A stretch of 64,000 bases of DNA, taken from contig NZ_JAEDAO010000001.1 in NCBI RefSeq assembly GCF_016641735.1, positions 434,001-498,000 on the forward strand, read 5' to 3'. The translations under genes were made by a program, and so were the position numbers. The stretch is from Ramlibacter algicola. Its GTDB lineage: Bacteria > Pseudomonadota > Gammaproteobacteria > Burkholderiales > Burkholderiaceae_C. The notes under the pieces were generated by a model. That model was given only the letters and a program-made list of their open reading frames with translations. It searched no databases and was not told where the DNA came from. Shown here piece after piece: positions 54,751 to 64,000 of this stretch. Each line of letters starts with the position of its first letter. Positions within the stretch are counted from its first letter, which is position 1.

Positions 54751-55716
54751 TCATTGCGGCCGGAAGCCGCTCGCCTGGATGATCTTCGCCCACGCCGCGC
54801 TGTAGGCACGTTCGCGCGCTGCCAGTTGCTGCGCTGGCATGTGGCCGACGGTGAGGCCCGTCGCAGTGAGCTTCTCGCGCACGTCGGGCATCGCGATCGC
54901 CTTCGCCACGGCCTCGCCGATACGGTCGATGGTGGCTTGCGGCGTGCTCGCGGGCGCGAACAGGCCGTAGTACGGCACGTCCTCGAAGCCGGGCAGGCCC
55001 AGCTCGGAGAAGGTCGGCGCGTCCGGCACGGCAGCCTGGCGGTCCGTTCCCATCACCGCGACGACGCGGATCTTGCCGGCCCTGTGGTTCTCGATGAAGT
55101 CGGGAATCGAGCCGATGCCGGCGCCGATCTGGTTGCCCAGCATGTCGGCCATCATCGGCGCGCTGCCGCGGTAGGGCGCGGCCTGCAGGTCCAGCTTCCA
55201 CTTTTGCCCGATCACCTTGACGAGGAACTCGGGCACCGACGCCGGTGCGGGAACGCCCACGTTGCCCTTGCCGCCCTGGCTGCGCACCCAGGCGACGTAC
55301 TCCTGCATCGTCCGTGCAGGCGTGCCGCCCGACAGCGCCAGCGCATTCACGAAGGTGGCGAAGCCGGCGACGGCGACGAAGTCGCGCGCGGGATCGAAGC
55401 CGGGGCTCTTCGTCACCAGCGGCAGGATCGAGATCGTGTGGTCGTGCGACAGGAACACGGTGTGCCCGTCGGGCTGCGCCGCCTTCAGCGCCTGCGCGGC
55501 GATCTGGCCACCCGCGCCCGCGCGGTTGTCGACCAGCACCGGCTGGCCCAGCAGGTCCTTGAGCTTCTCGCCCAGCGTGCGCGCGATCGCGTCCGTGCCG
55601 CCGCCCGGCGGGAAGCCGACCAGGATGCGAAACGGGGCCTTGTCGGCGGATTGCGCGAAGCTGGGCAGGGCGGCCGCGGCCAGCGCGGCGGTGAGCAGGG
55701 AACGGCGGGACGTCAT
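54751..55716 (-). CDS. Bug-family (TctC) periplasmic solute-binding protein
   Basis: A 321-residue substrate-binding protein of the tripartite tricarboxylate transporter family. The signal peptide carries a Tat-like SRRSLL start and ends near FAQ. FRILVGFPPGGGTDAIARTL and LVDNRAGAGGQIAAQALKAA are the family hallmarks that build the ligand-carboxylate site. These proteins are greatly expanded in Burkholderiales, usually as orphans without TctA and TctB, as here. The ligand is unknown. It sits between the two halves of methionine synthase and diverges from the second, whose riboswitch begins 44 bp from its start. Confidence 0.93.
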   Translation of the reverse strand: MTSRRSLLTAALAAAALPSFAQSADKAPFRILVGFPPGGGTDAIARTLGEKLKDLLGQPVLVDNRAGAGGQIAAQALKAAQPDGHTVFLSHDHTISILPLVTKSPGFDPARDFVAVAGFATFVNALALSGGTPARTMQEYVAWVRSQGGKGNVGVPAPASVPEFLVKVIGQKWKLDLQAAPYRGSAPMMADMLGNQIGAGIGSIPDFIENHRAGKIRVVAVMGTDRQAAVPDAPTFSELGLPGFEDVPYYGLFAPASTPQATIDRIGEAVAKAIAMPDVREKLTATGLTVGHMPAQQLAARERAYSAAWAKIIQASGFRPQ

Positions 55717-55759
55717 GCTGCGATTCTGCGACCGGTGGGCTGTCGGTAAAATGACGCAT

Positions 55760-55825
55760 CCCGAGGGGCGTTGCAGCGCCGGTTTCCATGCCGGCGTCAG
55801 GCTCGGGATCCCAACGACGCTCACC
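55760..55825 (+). promoter_or_regulatory. S-adenosylhomocysteine (SAH) riboswitch
   Basis: The conserved SAH element is present. CCCGAG (55760-55765) pairs with CTCGGG (55802-55807). GGGGCGTTGC and the inner GCCGG/CCGGC hairpin lie between. After the stem, CCAACGACGCTCACC gives the 3' pseudoknot strand. SAH riboswitches turn on SAH-recycling genes and metH in beta- and gammaproteobacteria, and the metH part 2 start is 35 bp downstream. Confidence 0.88.
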
Positions 55826-55860
55826 GATCGCGGCCCCGCCGCATGCATCCAGGTGAGCTG

Positions 55861-58574
<2,714 letters not shown>

Positions 58575-58578
<4 letters not shown>

Positions 58579-59372
58579 TTGGTCGCGAAGCGCGACACGG
58601 TGATGCCGTGGCGCGCGAGCAGCTCGGTCCAGCGCGGCCCACGCAGCACCTCGTGCTCGACGTGGCGCGCGGCAGCGATGGGGTCGGCCATGGGGGCGTC
58701 GTCCTCTGCGGCCGGATGGCACATGAGCGAATCGCCTTCGGCGGCTCGCGCGAGCCAGCGATCCAGCAGCGCGGCGTACGTCTCGCCATCGACGTCGAAC
58801 GGGTACACGCCCAACAGGTGCTGCGTCATGGGCAAGTCTTGCCGCCGCGCCGCTGCGCGCATCGCATTGCCTCCGAGGGCCGCGATCACGCGCGGCTTGG
58901 TTCCCGGCTCGCTGGCGGGCACGGCCGTGCCGCGCAGCCACGGCCGGATGCCACGCCGCGCGATCTCCTCCAGCAGCGGCCCACGCACGCCGGGCAGCTG
59001 GTGCACGTGCTGGTGGCCGTCGACGTGGTCCGGCGCGCGGCCCATCGCCGCTTCGAACGCGTCGAACTGCGCGCGGATTTCGGCGGCAATGCGCGATGCA
59101 GGCAGTGCGCCGAGGTACGCTCGCCCGATGAATGCTCCCAGGCCGCTGCGCAGGCCCGCGTCGAACGGCGCCTCGGTGAAGTCCAGGTGCAGGCCGACGT
59201 CGATCGTGTGCAGGGCGCGCAACTCGCGCGCGGCTTCCTTCCAGCGCGGAGAGCCGACCAGGCAACTGGTGGCGGAGACGCGGCCGGTGGCCGCGAGTTC
59301 CAGCACCGCCGCGTCCACGCCCGGGCGCAAGGCATAGTCGTCGATGCAGACCACCAGCCGCTTGCCGTTCAC
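58575..59372 (-). CDS. ChbG/HpnK (YdjC)-family deacetylase
   Basis: A 265-residue protein of the ChbG/YdjC carbohydrate deacetylase family. [20 protein letters not shown] carries the metal-binding Asp pair at residues near 10-11, [14 protein letters not shown] the metal histidines, and [13 protein letters not shown] a substrate loop. ChbG removes acetyl groups from chitooligosaccharides and HpnK is linked to hopanoid or glycolipid work. It neighbours glycosylation genes (GtrA, GT39, GT2), so a deacetylation of an envelope sugar is likely by inference. The start is a GTG at 59372; only 3 bp separate it from the divergent gtrA start. Confidence 0.85.
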
Positions 59373-59375
59373 CGC

Positions 59376-59786
59376 ATGATCCCGATCCGGCGCCTCGCCA
59401 GCTTCATCCTCGTCGGCGCGACCGCCGCTGCCGTGCACTTCGCCGTCGTGAAGGTGCTGGTGGAAGCGACCGGCACGCATCCGCTGCTCGCCAACGTCGG
59501 CGGCTGGCTGGTGGCGTTCGTGGTGTCGTTCGCGGGCCAGCACCGCTTCACCTTCGGCGATCGCCGCGCGCCGGTGCAGCAGGCGGCGCCGCGCTTCTTC
59601 GCGATTTCCGCAGCCGGGTTCGCGGCCAACGAGCTGATGTACGCGGCGACGCTGCGGTTGTCGGGCTTGCGGTACGACGTCGCGCTGGCGCTCGTGCTCG
59701 TCGCCGTCGCCGTCATGACTTACCTGCTGAGCTCGCGCTGGGCGTTCCGGCGCCGCACTGCGCCGCCACCGGCACCCAATCCCTGA
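59376..59786 (+). CDS. GtrA-family membrane protein
   Basis: A 136-residue inner-membrane protein with four hydrophobic helices: LASFILVGATAAAVHFAVVK at the start and VGGWLVAFVVSFAGQHRFTF next, with the motif F-x-x-x-R-x-T-F typical of GtrA. GtrA proteins are thought to flip polyprenyl-linked sugars and work with a GT2 transferase. Both a GT2 and a GT39 gene are present downstream on the opposite strand. The 3' end overlaps the GT39 gene by 74 bp, tail to tail. Confidence 0.87.
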   Translation: MIPIRRLASFILVGATAAAVHFAVVKVLVEATGTHPLLANVGGWLVAFVVSFAGQHRFTFGDRRAPVQQAAPRFFAISAAGFAANELMYAATLRLSGLRYDVALALVLVAVAVMTYLLSSRWAFRRRTAPPPAPNP

Positions 59787-61263
59787 CTTCCCACAGCACG
59801 GTGTCGCGGCTGCGCGCGACCTCGCGCGCGTTCGACGCCAGCATTGGGAACGCCTCCTTCATGTCGCTGCCGCCGACAACCCAGCTGGTGACGCCGGGGC
59901 AATTGGCCTGCACCAGCGCGCTGGTGGGCAGCAGCGGGGACGGCGTGCCGGGTGCGAGGAACTCGCTGGCATCCAGCAACTCGCGCCGCCAGTTGTCCGC
60001 CTGCGTGAGTGCCTTGTCGTCCCAGCGCTCCAGCACCGGCACCGGCCGCTGCAGCCGCGCGTAGAACGCCAGGTCGAAGTAGTAGTTGCGCACGAAGGCG
60101 ATCGGGCGATCGGGCTGCGTGGCCACGATGCGCGCCAGGTCCCGAGTGTGCTTCTGCTTGGCGAGCGCGACCGCGACCGGCGCGACCAGGCAAGTGATGG
60201 CAGCCACGATCACGGTCACTCGCGCGAGCATCGCGCCGCGGCCAGCGAGCTCGCGAACGGCCTGCCAGCGCAGCGCCACCAGCAGCGCGAGCGGCGGCAC
60301 CGCCGGCAGCACGTACCCCACCAGCTTGGAGCGCGGCAGCGAGAAGAACGCCACGATCGCGACCAGCCACACCCACGCGAGCACACGCACGGCGCGGGCG
60401 GTGTCGTCGGCCGGGGCAGGGGCGCGGCGCGTGAGCCACAAGGTCCATGGCAAGCCGAACACCAGCAGCACGACCGGGAAGAACCACGGCCCGTGCGCGT
60501 TGTTGAACCCGGCCTGCGTGTAGCGGCTGAAGTGCTGGACGACGAAGAAGTAGTGCAGGAAGGCGTCGAAGCGCTCCTGCATGACCGCGAACCACGGCGC
60601 CGCGACCACCAGGAACACCAGCAGCACCGGCCACCAGAACAGCGACAGGATGCGGCGCCAGCGGCGCGCGAGCAGCAGCCAGGCGATCAGCACCATGCCG
60701 GGCAGCACGAAGCCGATCAGGCCTTTGGCCAGCGTGGCGCCCGCGGCCAGCGCACCGCCGGCGATCAGCCACTTGCGGCGCGACGGATCGTCCATCGGCA
60801 GCAGCGACGCGTGCGCGAACGCGAGGATGGTGGCCGTGATCCAGCCGGCCACCAGCATGTCCAGGTTCGAGTACTGCGCCGACATGAACACCAGCGGCAT
60901 CGTCGCCAGCACCAGCGCCCACGCGCGGCCGACGGTGTCGCCCAGCCAGCGGCGGCCGAACAGGAACGCGCTGGCCACCATCAGGCAGGCGCCCGACCAC
61001 GGCGCGACGCGGCCGGCCCATTCGACGTTGCCGAACAGCGAGAGCGACGCGCCGGTGATCCAGTAGAACAGCGGCGGCTTGTGGAAGTAGGGCAGGCCGT
61101 CCAGCGTCGGCGTGAGCCATTCGCCCGAGCGCACCATCTCCCAGGCGACACCGATGTAGCGGCCCTCGTCGGGCAGCGCCAGCGGCCGGATCCAGGTGGT
61201 GAACGCCAGCCAGGCGAAGGCCAGCGCGAGCAGCGCGGCGGGGCGCCGCGGCAATCCGGTCAT
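59713..61263 (-). CDS. Glycosyltransferase family 39 (ArnT-like)
   Basis: A 516-residue polytopic membrane transferase that moves a sugar from a polyprenyl carrier to an envelope acceptor in the periplasm. The first loop carries LALPDEGRYIGVAWEMVRSG, with the conserved Asp-Glu of GT39 enzymes, followed by PTLDGLPYFHKPPLFYWITG (substrate-binding loop). About twelve hydrophobic segments follow. ArnT adds aminoarabinose to lipid A, but the donor here is unknown. The start overlaps the GT2 stop by 4 bp. The C-terminal periplasmic domain is about 170 residues. Confidence 0.87.
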   Translation of the reverse strand: MTGLPRRPAALLALAFAWLAFTTWIRPLALPDEGRYIGVAWEMVRSGEWLTPTLDGLPYFHKPPLFYWITGASLSLFGNVEWAGRVAPWSGACLMVASAFLFGRRWLGDTVGRAWALVLATMPLVFMSAQYSNLDMLVAGWITATILAFAHASLLPMDDPSRRKWLIAGGALAAGATLAKGLIGFVLPGMVLIAWLLLARRWRRILSLFWWPVLLVFLVVAAPWFAVMQERFDAFLHYFFVVQHFSRYTQAGFNNAHGPWFFPVVLLVFGLPWTLWLTRRAPAPADDTARAVRVLAWVWLVAIVAFFSLPRSKLVGYVLPAVPPLALLVALRWQAVRELAGRGAMLARVTVIVAAITCLVAPVAVALAKQKHTRDLARIVATQPDRPIAFVRNYYFDLAFYARLQRPVPVLERWDDKALTQADNWRRELLDASEFLAPGTPSPLLPTSALVQANCPGVTSWVVGGSDMKEAFPMLASNAREVARSRDTVLWEVRDWVPVAAQCGAGTPSASSAGKS

Positions 61264-62330
61264 CGGCCCGTCAACCCCTGGCCATGCACGTCCTTGACCA
61301 CGTACAGCGGGCGCGCCTTCACTTCCTCGAAGATGCGGCCGACGTACTCGCCGACGATGCCGATCAGGACCATCTGGATGCCCAGCAGCAGGGCGACGCC
61401 GACCACGATGGTGGTCCAGCCCGACACCTCGTTGCCCCACAGCCAGTAGGCGACGGTGAGGAACACGCCGTACAGCATCGAGAAGAACGCGACCAGCATG
61501 CCGATCACCGTGGCCAGCCGCAGCGGCCAGGTGGTGAACGCCGTCAGGCCGATCAGCGACAGGCTCACCAGCCGCCGGTAGTTGAAGTGCGTCTTGCCGT
61601 GTGCGCGCTCGCCCGGCACGTAGGGCAGGGCGACGGCCTGGAAGCCGACCCACGCGTACAGGCCCTTCATGAAGCGCGTGCGCTCGGGCAGCGACAGCAG
61701 CGCGTCGACCACGGCGCGGTCCATCAGGCGGAAGTCACCGCCGTCGGGCGGCACGTCGAAGCCTTCGAACGCATTGAGCAGCCGGTAGAAGGCCCGCGTG
61801 CCGACCCGCTTGATCAGGCCTTCGTCGTCGCGGTTGGCGCGCACGGCGTAGACGACGTCGGCGCCCTGGCGCCAGTGCACCAGCATCTCCTCCAGCAGGC
61901 TGGGCGGATGCTGCATGTCGGCGTCCATGCTCACCACGACCTCGCCGCTGGTGTGCCGCAGCCCGGCGGTCAGCGCCGCTTCCTTGCCGAAGTTGCGCGA
62001 CAGCTGCACGGCGCGGAACCCCGGCTTGGCCGCCCAGCGCTGCATGACGGCGGCGGTGTCGTCGGTGCTGCCGTCGTCGACCAGCACGATCTCCCAGCGC
62101 TCGGCCAGCTTGGCCACGCGTGCCAGCAGCAGCGGCAGCAGCGTCTCGAGGTTGCGGGCCTCGTTGCGGCACGGCAGCACGAGCGACAGGCTGGGCCGCT
62201 GCGGGCGCGGCGGCGCGCCGGCCACGGGGCCGCTGGTCGCGGTCATCGGCGGCACGATGCGCGGCTCGCCCAGCGAAGGGCTGAAGCCGCCGGTCGGCGG
62301 TCGGTCGAGGAGCAGTTCGTCGTCGTTCAC
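61260..62330 (-). CDS. Glycosyltransferase family 2 (polyprenyl-phosphate sugar transferase)
   Basis: A 356-residue enzyme of the GtrB/ArnC type, loading a sugar on undecaprenyl phosphate at the inner membrane. SLSLVLPCRNEARNLETLLP starts the GT-A fold, LVDDGSTDDTAAVM holds the nucleotide-binding Asp residues, and VVVSMDADMQHPPSLLEEML the D-x-D. Two C-terminal membrane helices (LATVIGMLVAFFSMLYGVFL and TIVVGVALLLGIQMVLIGIV) anchor it. A GTG at 62330 is used; a later ATG at 62246 would remove a low-complexity N-terminus. It is coupled to the GT39 gene. Confidence 0.88.
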   Translation of the reverse strand: MNDDELLLDRPPTGGFSPSLGEPRIVPPMTATSGPVAGAPPRPQRPSLSLVLPCRNEARNLETLLPLLLARVAKLAERWEIVLVDDGSTDDTAAVMQRWAAKPGFRAVQLSRNFGKEAALTAGLRHTSGEVVVSMDADMQHPPSLLEEMLVHWRQGADVVYAVRANRDDEGLIKRVGTRAFYRLLNAFEGFDVPPDGGDFRLMDRAVVDALLSLPERTRFMKGLYAWVGFQAVALPYVPGERAHGKTHFNYRRLVSLSLIGLTAFTTWPLRLATVIGMLVAFFSMLYGVFLTVAYWLWGNEVSGWTTIVVGVALLLGIQMVLIGIVGEYVGRIFEEVKARPLYVVKDVHGQGLTGR

Positions 62331-62479
62331 GGGGTCACGCTGGCCCAGCCGTCGCCGGGCCCTTGCATCGCGTGGATTGTGCCTGCTCGGGCTGGCCGCG
62401 CCTCCGGTTCGCCGCCGTCCTACGGCCGTGGCTGGGGCTCGCTGATAAACGGGCTGCGGCCCAGGCGCCAAGCTGGGGC

Positions 62480-63430
62480 ATGGACTTTCGAGCTGCCCGT
62501 GGCGCGGTGCTTCGCCGCCTGCTCGCGCCGTTGCTGCCGGTGTGGCGCGCGTTCCAGCTGTGGAACACGGCCGGCGGCACGCGCATGAGCGCGGCCATTT
62601 CGTTCTACGGGATCCTGAGCCTGGCGCCGGTATTGCTGGTGATGGTGGCCGTGCTGGGCTGGTGGATGGACCGGCAGATGCTGCAGCACACGCTGGTCGA
62701 GCAGATCGGCGGGCTCGTGGGGCCGCAGGGCGCAGCCGTCATCGAGCAGGCGCTGAGCAGCACGCGCGAACCCGCGCAAGGGGCGCTCGCCACGCTGGCC
62801 GGCTTCGCGGTGCTGCTGTTCGGCGCCACCGGCGTGTTCGGCGAGCTGCAGGAAGCGTTCGCGCGCGTGTGGGCCGACGGCAGCAGTACGCCGAAGGCGA
62901 ACTGGCGCCACACGGCCTCGCTTCGGTTGCGCGGCGTCGCCTACATCCTGACCTTCGGTTTCCTGCTGCTGGTGTCGCTGGTGGTGTCCACCGTGCTGTC
63001 GATTTTCTCCGGGTGGGCGGGTTCGTATGGGCTGCTGGAAGCCGGGCTGCGCGTGCTGAACGAGGTGCTGTCGCTCGCGCTGTGCGCGGCGTTGTTCGTC
63101 GCGCTGATGCGGCTGTCGGCGGGGCACAAGCCGGCGCTGCGTTCGCTGGTGATCGGCGGCGTGGTCGGCGCCGTGCTGTTCGCGGTGGGCCGGCAACTGC
63201 TGACGCTGTACCTGGCGCGTGCCGCGGTGGTGTCGGCCTACGGCGCCGCGGGGTCGCTGGTCGTGCTGCTGTTCTGGATCTACTTCTCGGCCGGCGTGCT
63301 GCTGTTCGGCGCCGCGGTCGCCAAGGCGGGCGAGGAGGCTCGGCACAAGCGCGTCGCCGCGCGACAGGCCAAGGCGCAGCAGGCGCACGAGCGAAGTTCC
63401 TTCTGGCAGCGCCGGCCGCGCTGGCACTGA
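62480..63430 (+). CDS. YihY/virulence factor BrkB family membrane protein
   Basis: A 316-residue inner-membrane protein with six helices, the RbnA/YihY group. MSAAISFYGILSLAPVLLVM and GAQGTTFGELQEAFARVW-like segments (FGATGVFGELQEAFARVWAD) are hallmarks, and the C-terminal helix YGAAGSLVVLLFWIYFSAGV completes the domain. It was once called RNase BN, which is not supported. Function unknown. It diverges from the GT2 gene over 149 bp and converges on the ComM-type gene. Confidence 0.88.
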   Translation: MDFRAARGAVLRRLLAPLLPVWRAFQLWNTAGGTRMSAAISFYGILSLAPVLLVMVAVLGWWMDRQMLQHTLVEQIGGLVGPQGAAVIEQALSSTREPAQGALATLAGFAVLLFGATGVFGELQEAFARVWADGSSTPKANWRHTASLRLRGVAYILTFGFLLLVSLVVSTVLSIFSGWAGSYGLLEAGLRVLNEVLSLALCAALFVALMRLSAGHKPALRSLVIGGVVGAVLFAVGRQLLTLYLARAAVVSAYGAAGSLVVLLFWIYFSAGVLLFGAAVAKAGEEARHKRVAARQAKAQQAHERSSFWQRRPRWH

Positions 63431-63456
63431 TTCCGCCTTCGCGGGAATGACGATGT
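63431..63456. repeat. Family A repeat, partial copy 5
   Basis: ATTCCGCCTTCGCGGGAATG is one degenerate hairpin half of family A. It lies in the 50-bp gap between the converging YihY and ComM-type genes. Confidence 0.5.
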
Positions 63457-63480
63457 CCGGTGCCGGGCCTGCGCAGGCCG

Positions 63481-64000
63481 TCACGCCGCCGTGACCAGCG
63501 TGCGGCGGTACTGCGCCGCTTCGGCGACGTGCGCGACCTCGACGTCAGGCGCACTTGCAAGGTCGGCCACCGTCCGCGCGACCTTCAGCACGCGGTGCGT
63601 GGCGCGCGCACTCCAGCCCAGCGTCGCGGCTGCACGCTGCAGGAACTCACCGCCCGCATGCGTGAGCCGCACCAGCCCGTCGATTTCCGCGCCGTGCAGC
63701 GCCTGGTTCGGCTTGCCTTGACGGTCGACCGCGCGCGCACGCGCCGCGACGCAGCGCTCGCGCACGGCTGCGGTGGTTTCCCCCGCCGGCGCATCGAGCA
63801 ACTCCTGCGGCGCGAGCGCCGGCACATCGACGTGCAAGTCGATCCGATCGAGCAGCGGGCCGGACAGGCGGCCCTGGTAACGCGCGACCTGGTCCGGCGT
63901 GCAGCGGCACGCGCGGTGCGACGCGCCGAGCCAACCGCACGGGCAGGGGTTCATCGCGGCAATCAGCTGGAAGCGCGCGGGAAATTCGGAGCGCCGCGCC
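63481..64000 (-). CDS. comM: ComM/YifB-type Mg-chelatase-like ATPase, C-terminal part (cut by window edge)
   Basis: The last 172 residues of a YifB/ComM family AAA+ protein; the gene starts beyond base 64000. FQLIAAMNPCPCGWLGASHR is the family hallmark around sensor 1 and the cysteine-rich loop, and RYQGRLSGPLLDRIDLHVDV carries the arginine finger. The C-terminal domain ends LKVARTVADLASAPDVEVAH. ComM is a branch-migration helicase for natural transformation. Related proteins also exist in non-competent bacteria. Confidence 0.92.
   Translation of the reverse strand, partial: ARRSEFPARFQLIAAMNPCPCGWLGASHRACRCTPDQVARYQGRLSGPLLDRIDLHVDVPALAPQELLDAPAGETTAAVRERCVAARARAVDRQGKPNQALHGAEIDGLVRLTHAGGEFLQRAAATLGWSARATHRVLKVARTVADLASAPDVEVAHVAEAAQYRRTLVTAA

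Noticed and set aside
55760..55860. Cobalamin riboswitch before metH part 2
   Set aside because: A B12-dependent gene suggests one, but the B12-box is not seen and the SAH riboswitch pattern fits closely.

Overview
The window looks like a stretch of chromosome from a high-GC betaproteobacterium of the order Burkholderiales, most likely Comamonadaceae or a close relative. By eye about two thirds of the bases are G or C, and genes are tightly packed with many 4-bp ATGA overlaps. Pointers to this group are the mnmG-rsmG-lysE-parA-parB neighbourhood, a Bug-type (TctC) solute-binding protein, a methionine synthase encoded as two genes with an SAH riboswitch before the second, and dispersed palindromic repeats. 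I count 62 intact or edge-cut protein genes, several of them very small, plus one frameshifted gene. No rRNA, tRNA, CRISPR array, insertion sequence or prophage was seen.

Layout. 1-5.1 kb (minus strand): a radical SAM / UdgX DNA-repair pair follows a ybhP-clsB-ybhN envelope-lipid operon. 5.1-13.0 kb: Spy-like protein, two small unknowns, an Old Yellow Enzyme, an MFS transporter, a GST, an AsmA-like protein, a transglutaminase, a class II aldolase and a YkgJ-type cysteine-cluster protein. 13.04-13.37 kb: a gene-free stretch with two exact TTGTCCACA DnaA boxes and one near-match, a TAG-triplet run and a pyrimidine-rich tract, i.e. a candidate replication origin. 13.4-19.7 kb: the segregation region, with mnmG, rsmG, a LysE exporter, parA, a small hydrolase and parB. 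Three parS sites are embedded in the mnmG and rsmG coding sequences. 19.8-26.7 kb: a secreted unknown, an FAD oxidase, an EF-hand protein, a cobalamin adenosyltransferase, a uracil-type permease and a hydrolase. 26.7-29.5 kb: a TetR regulator beside an acetoacetate-CoA ligase gene broken by a single-base frameshift.

29.5-39.2 kb is an accessory catabolic region: a Rieske oxygenase, then a divergent unit. Leftwards it runs flavin reductase, MarR regulator, EamA exporter. Rightwards it runs a NicX-like 2,5-dihydroxypyridine dioxygenase, a NicD-like hydrolase, an acyl-CoA-dehydrogenase-fold flavoprotein and a molybdenum hydroxylase large subunit. A perfect 14-bp palindrome lies between the two arms. 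Together they suggest degradation of an N-heteroaromatic (pyridine-type) compound through a route related to, but differently composed from, the known nicotinate pathway.

39.2-47.5 kb: DadA with a divergent ArgP-like regulator, a TetR, a metallophosphoesterase, a LysR gene flanked by small-protein genes that share palindromic upstream sites, and GTP-dependent PEP carboxykinase. 47.6-64 kb: thioesterase, threonine ammonia-lyase, a tandem AAA+ ATPase, RecQ, split methionine synthase, an envelope glycosylation group (ChbG-like deacetylase, GtrA, GT39, GT2), a YihY membrane protein and the end of a ComM-type ATPase.

A genome-scale pattern stands out: every convergent gene pair separated by more than about 50 bp carries a palindromic repeat of one of two families, or a strong hairpin. 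This suggests the repeats act as bidirectional transcription ends.
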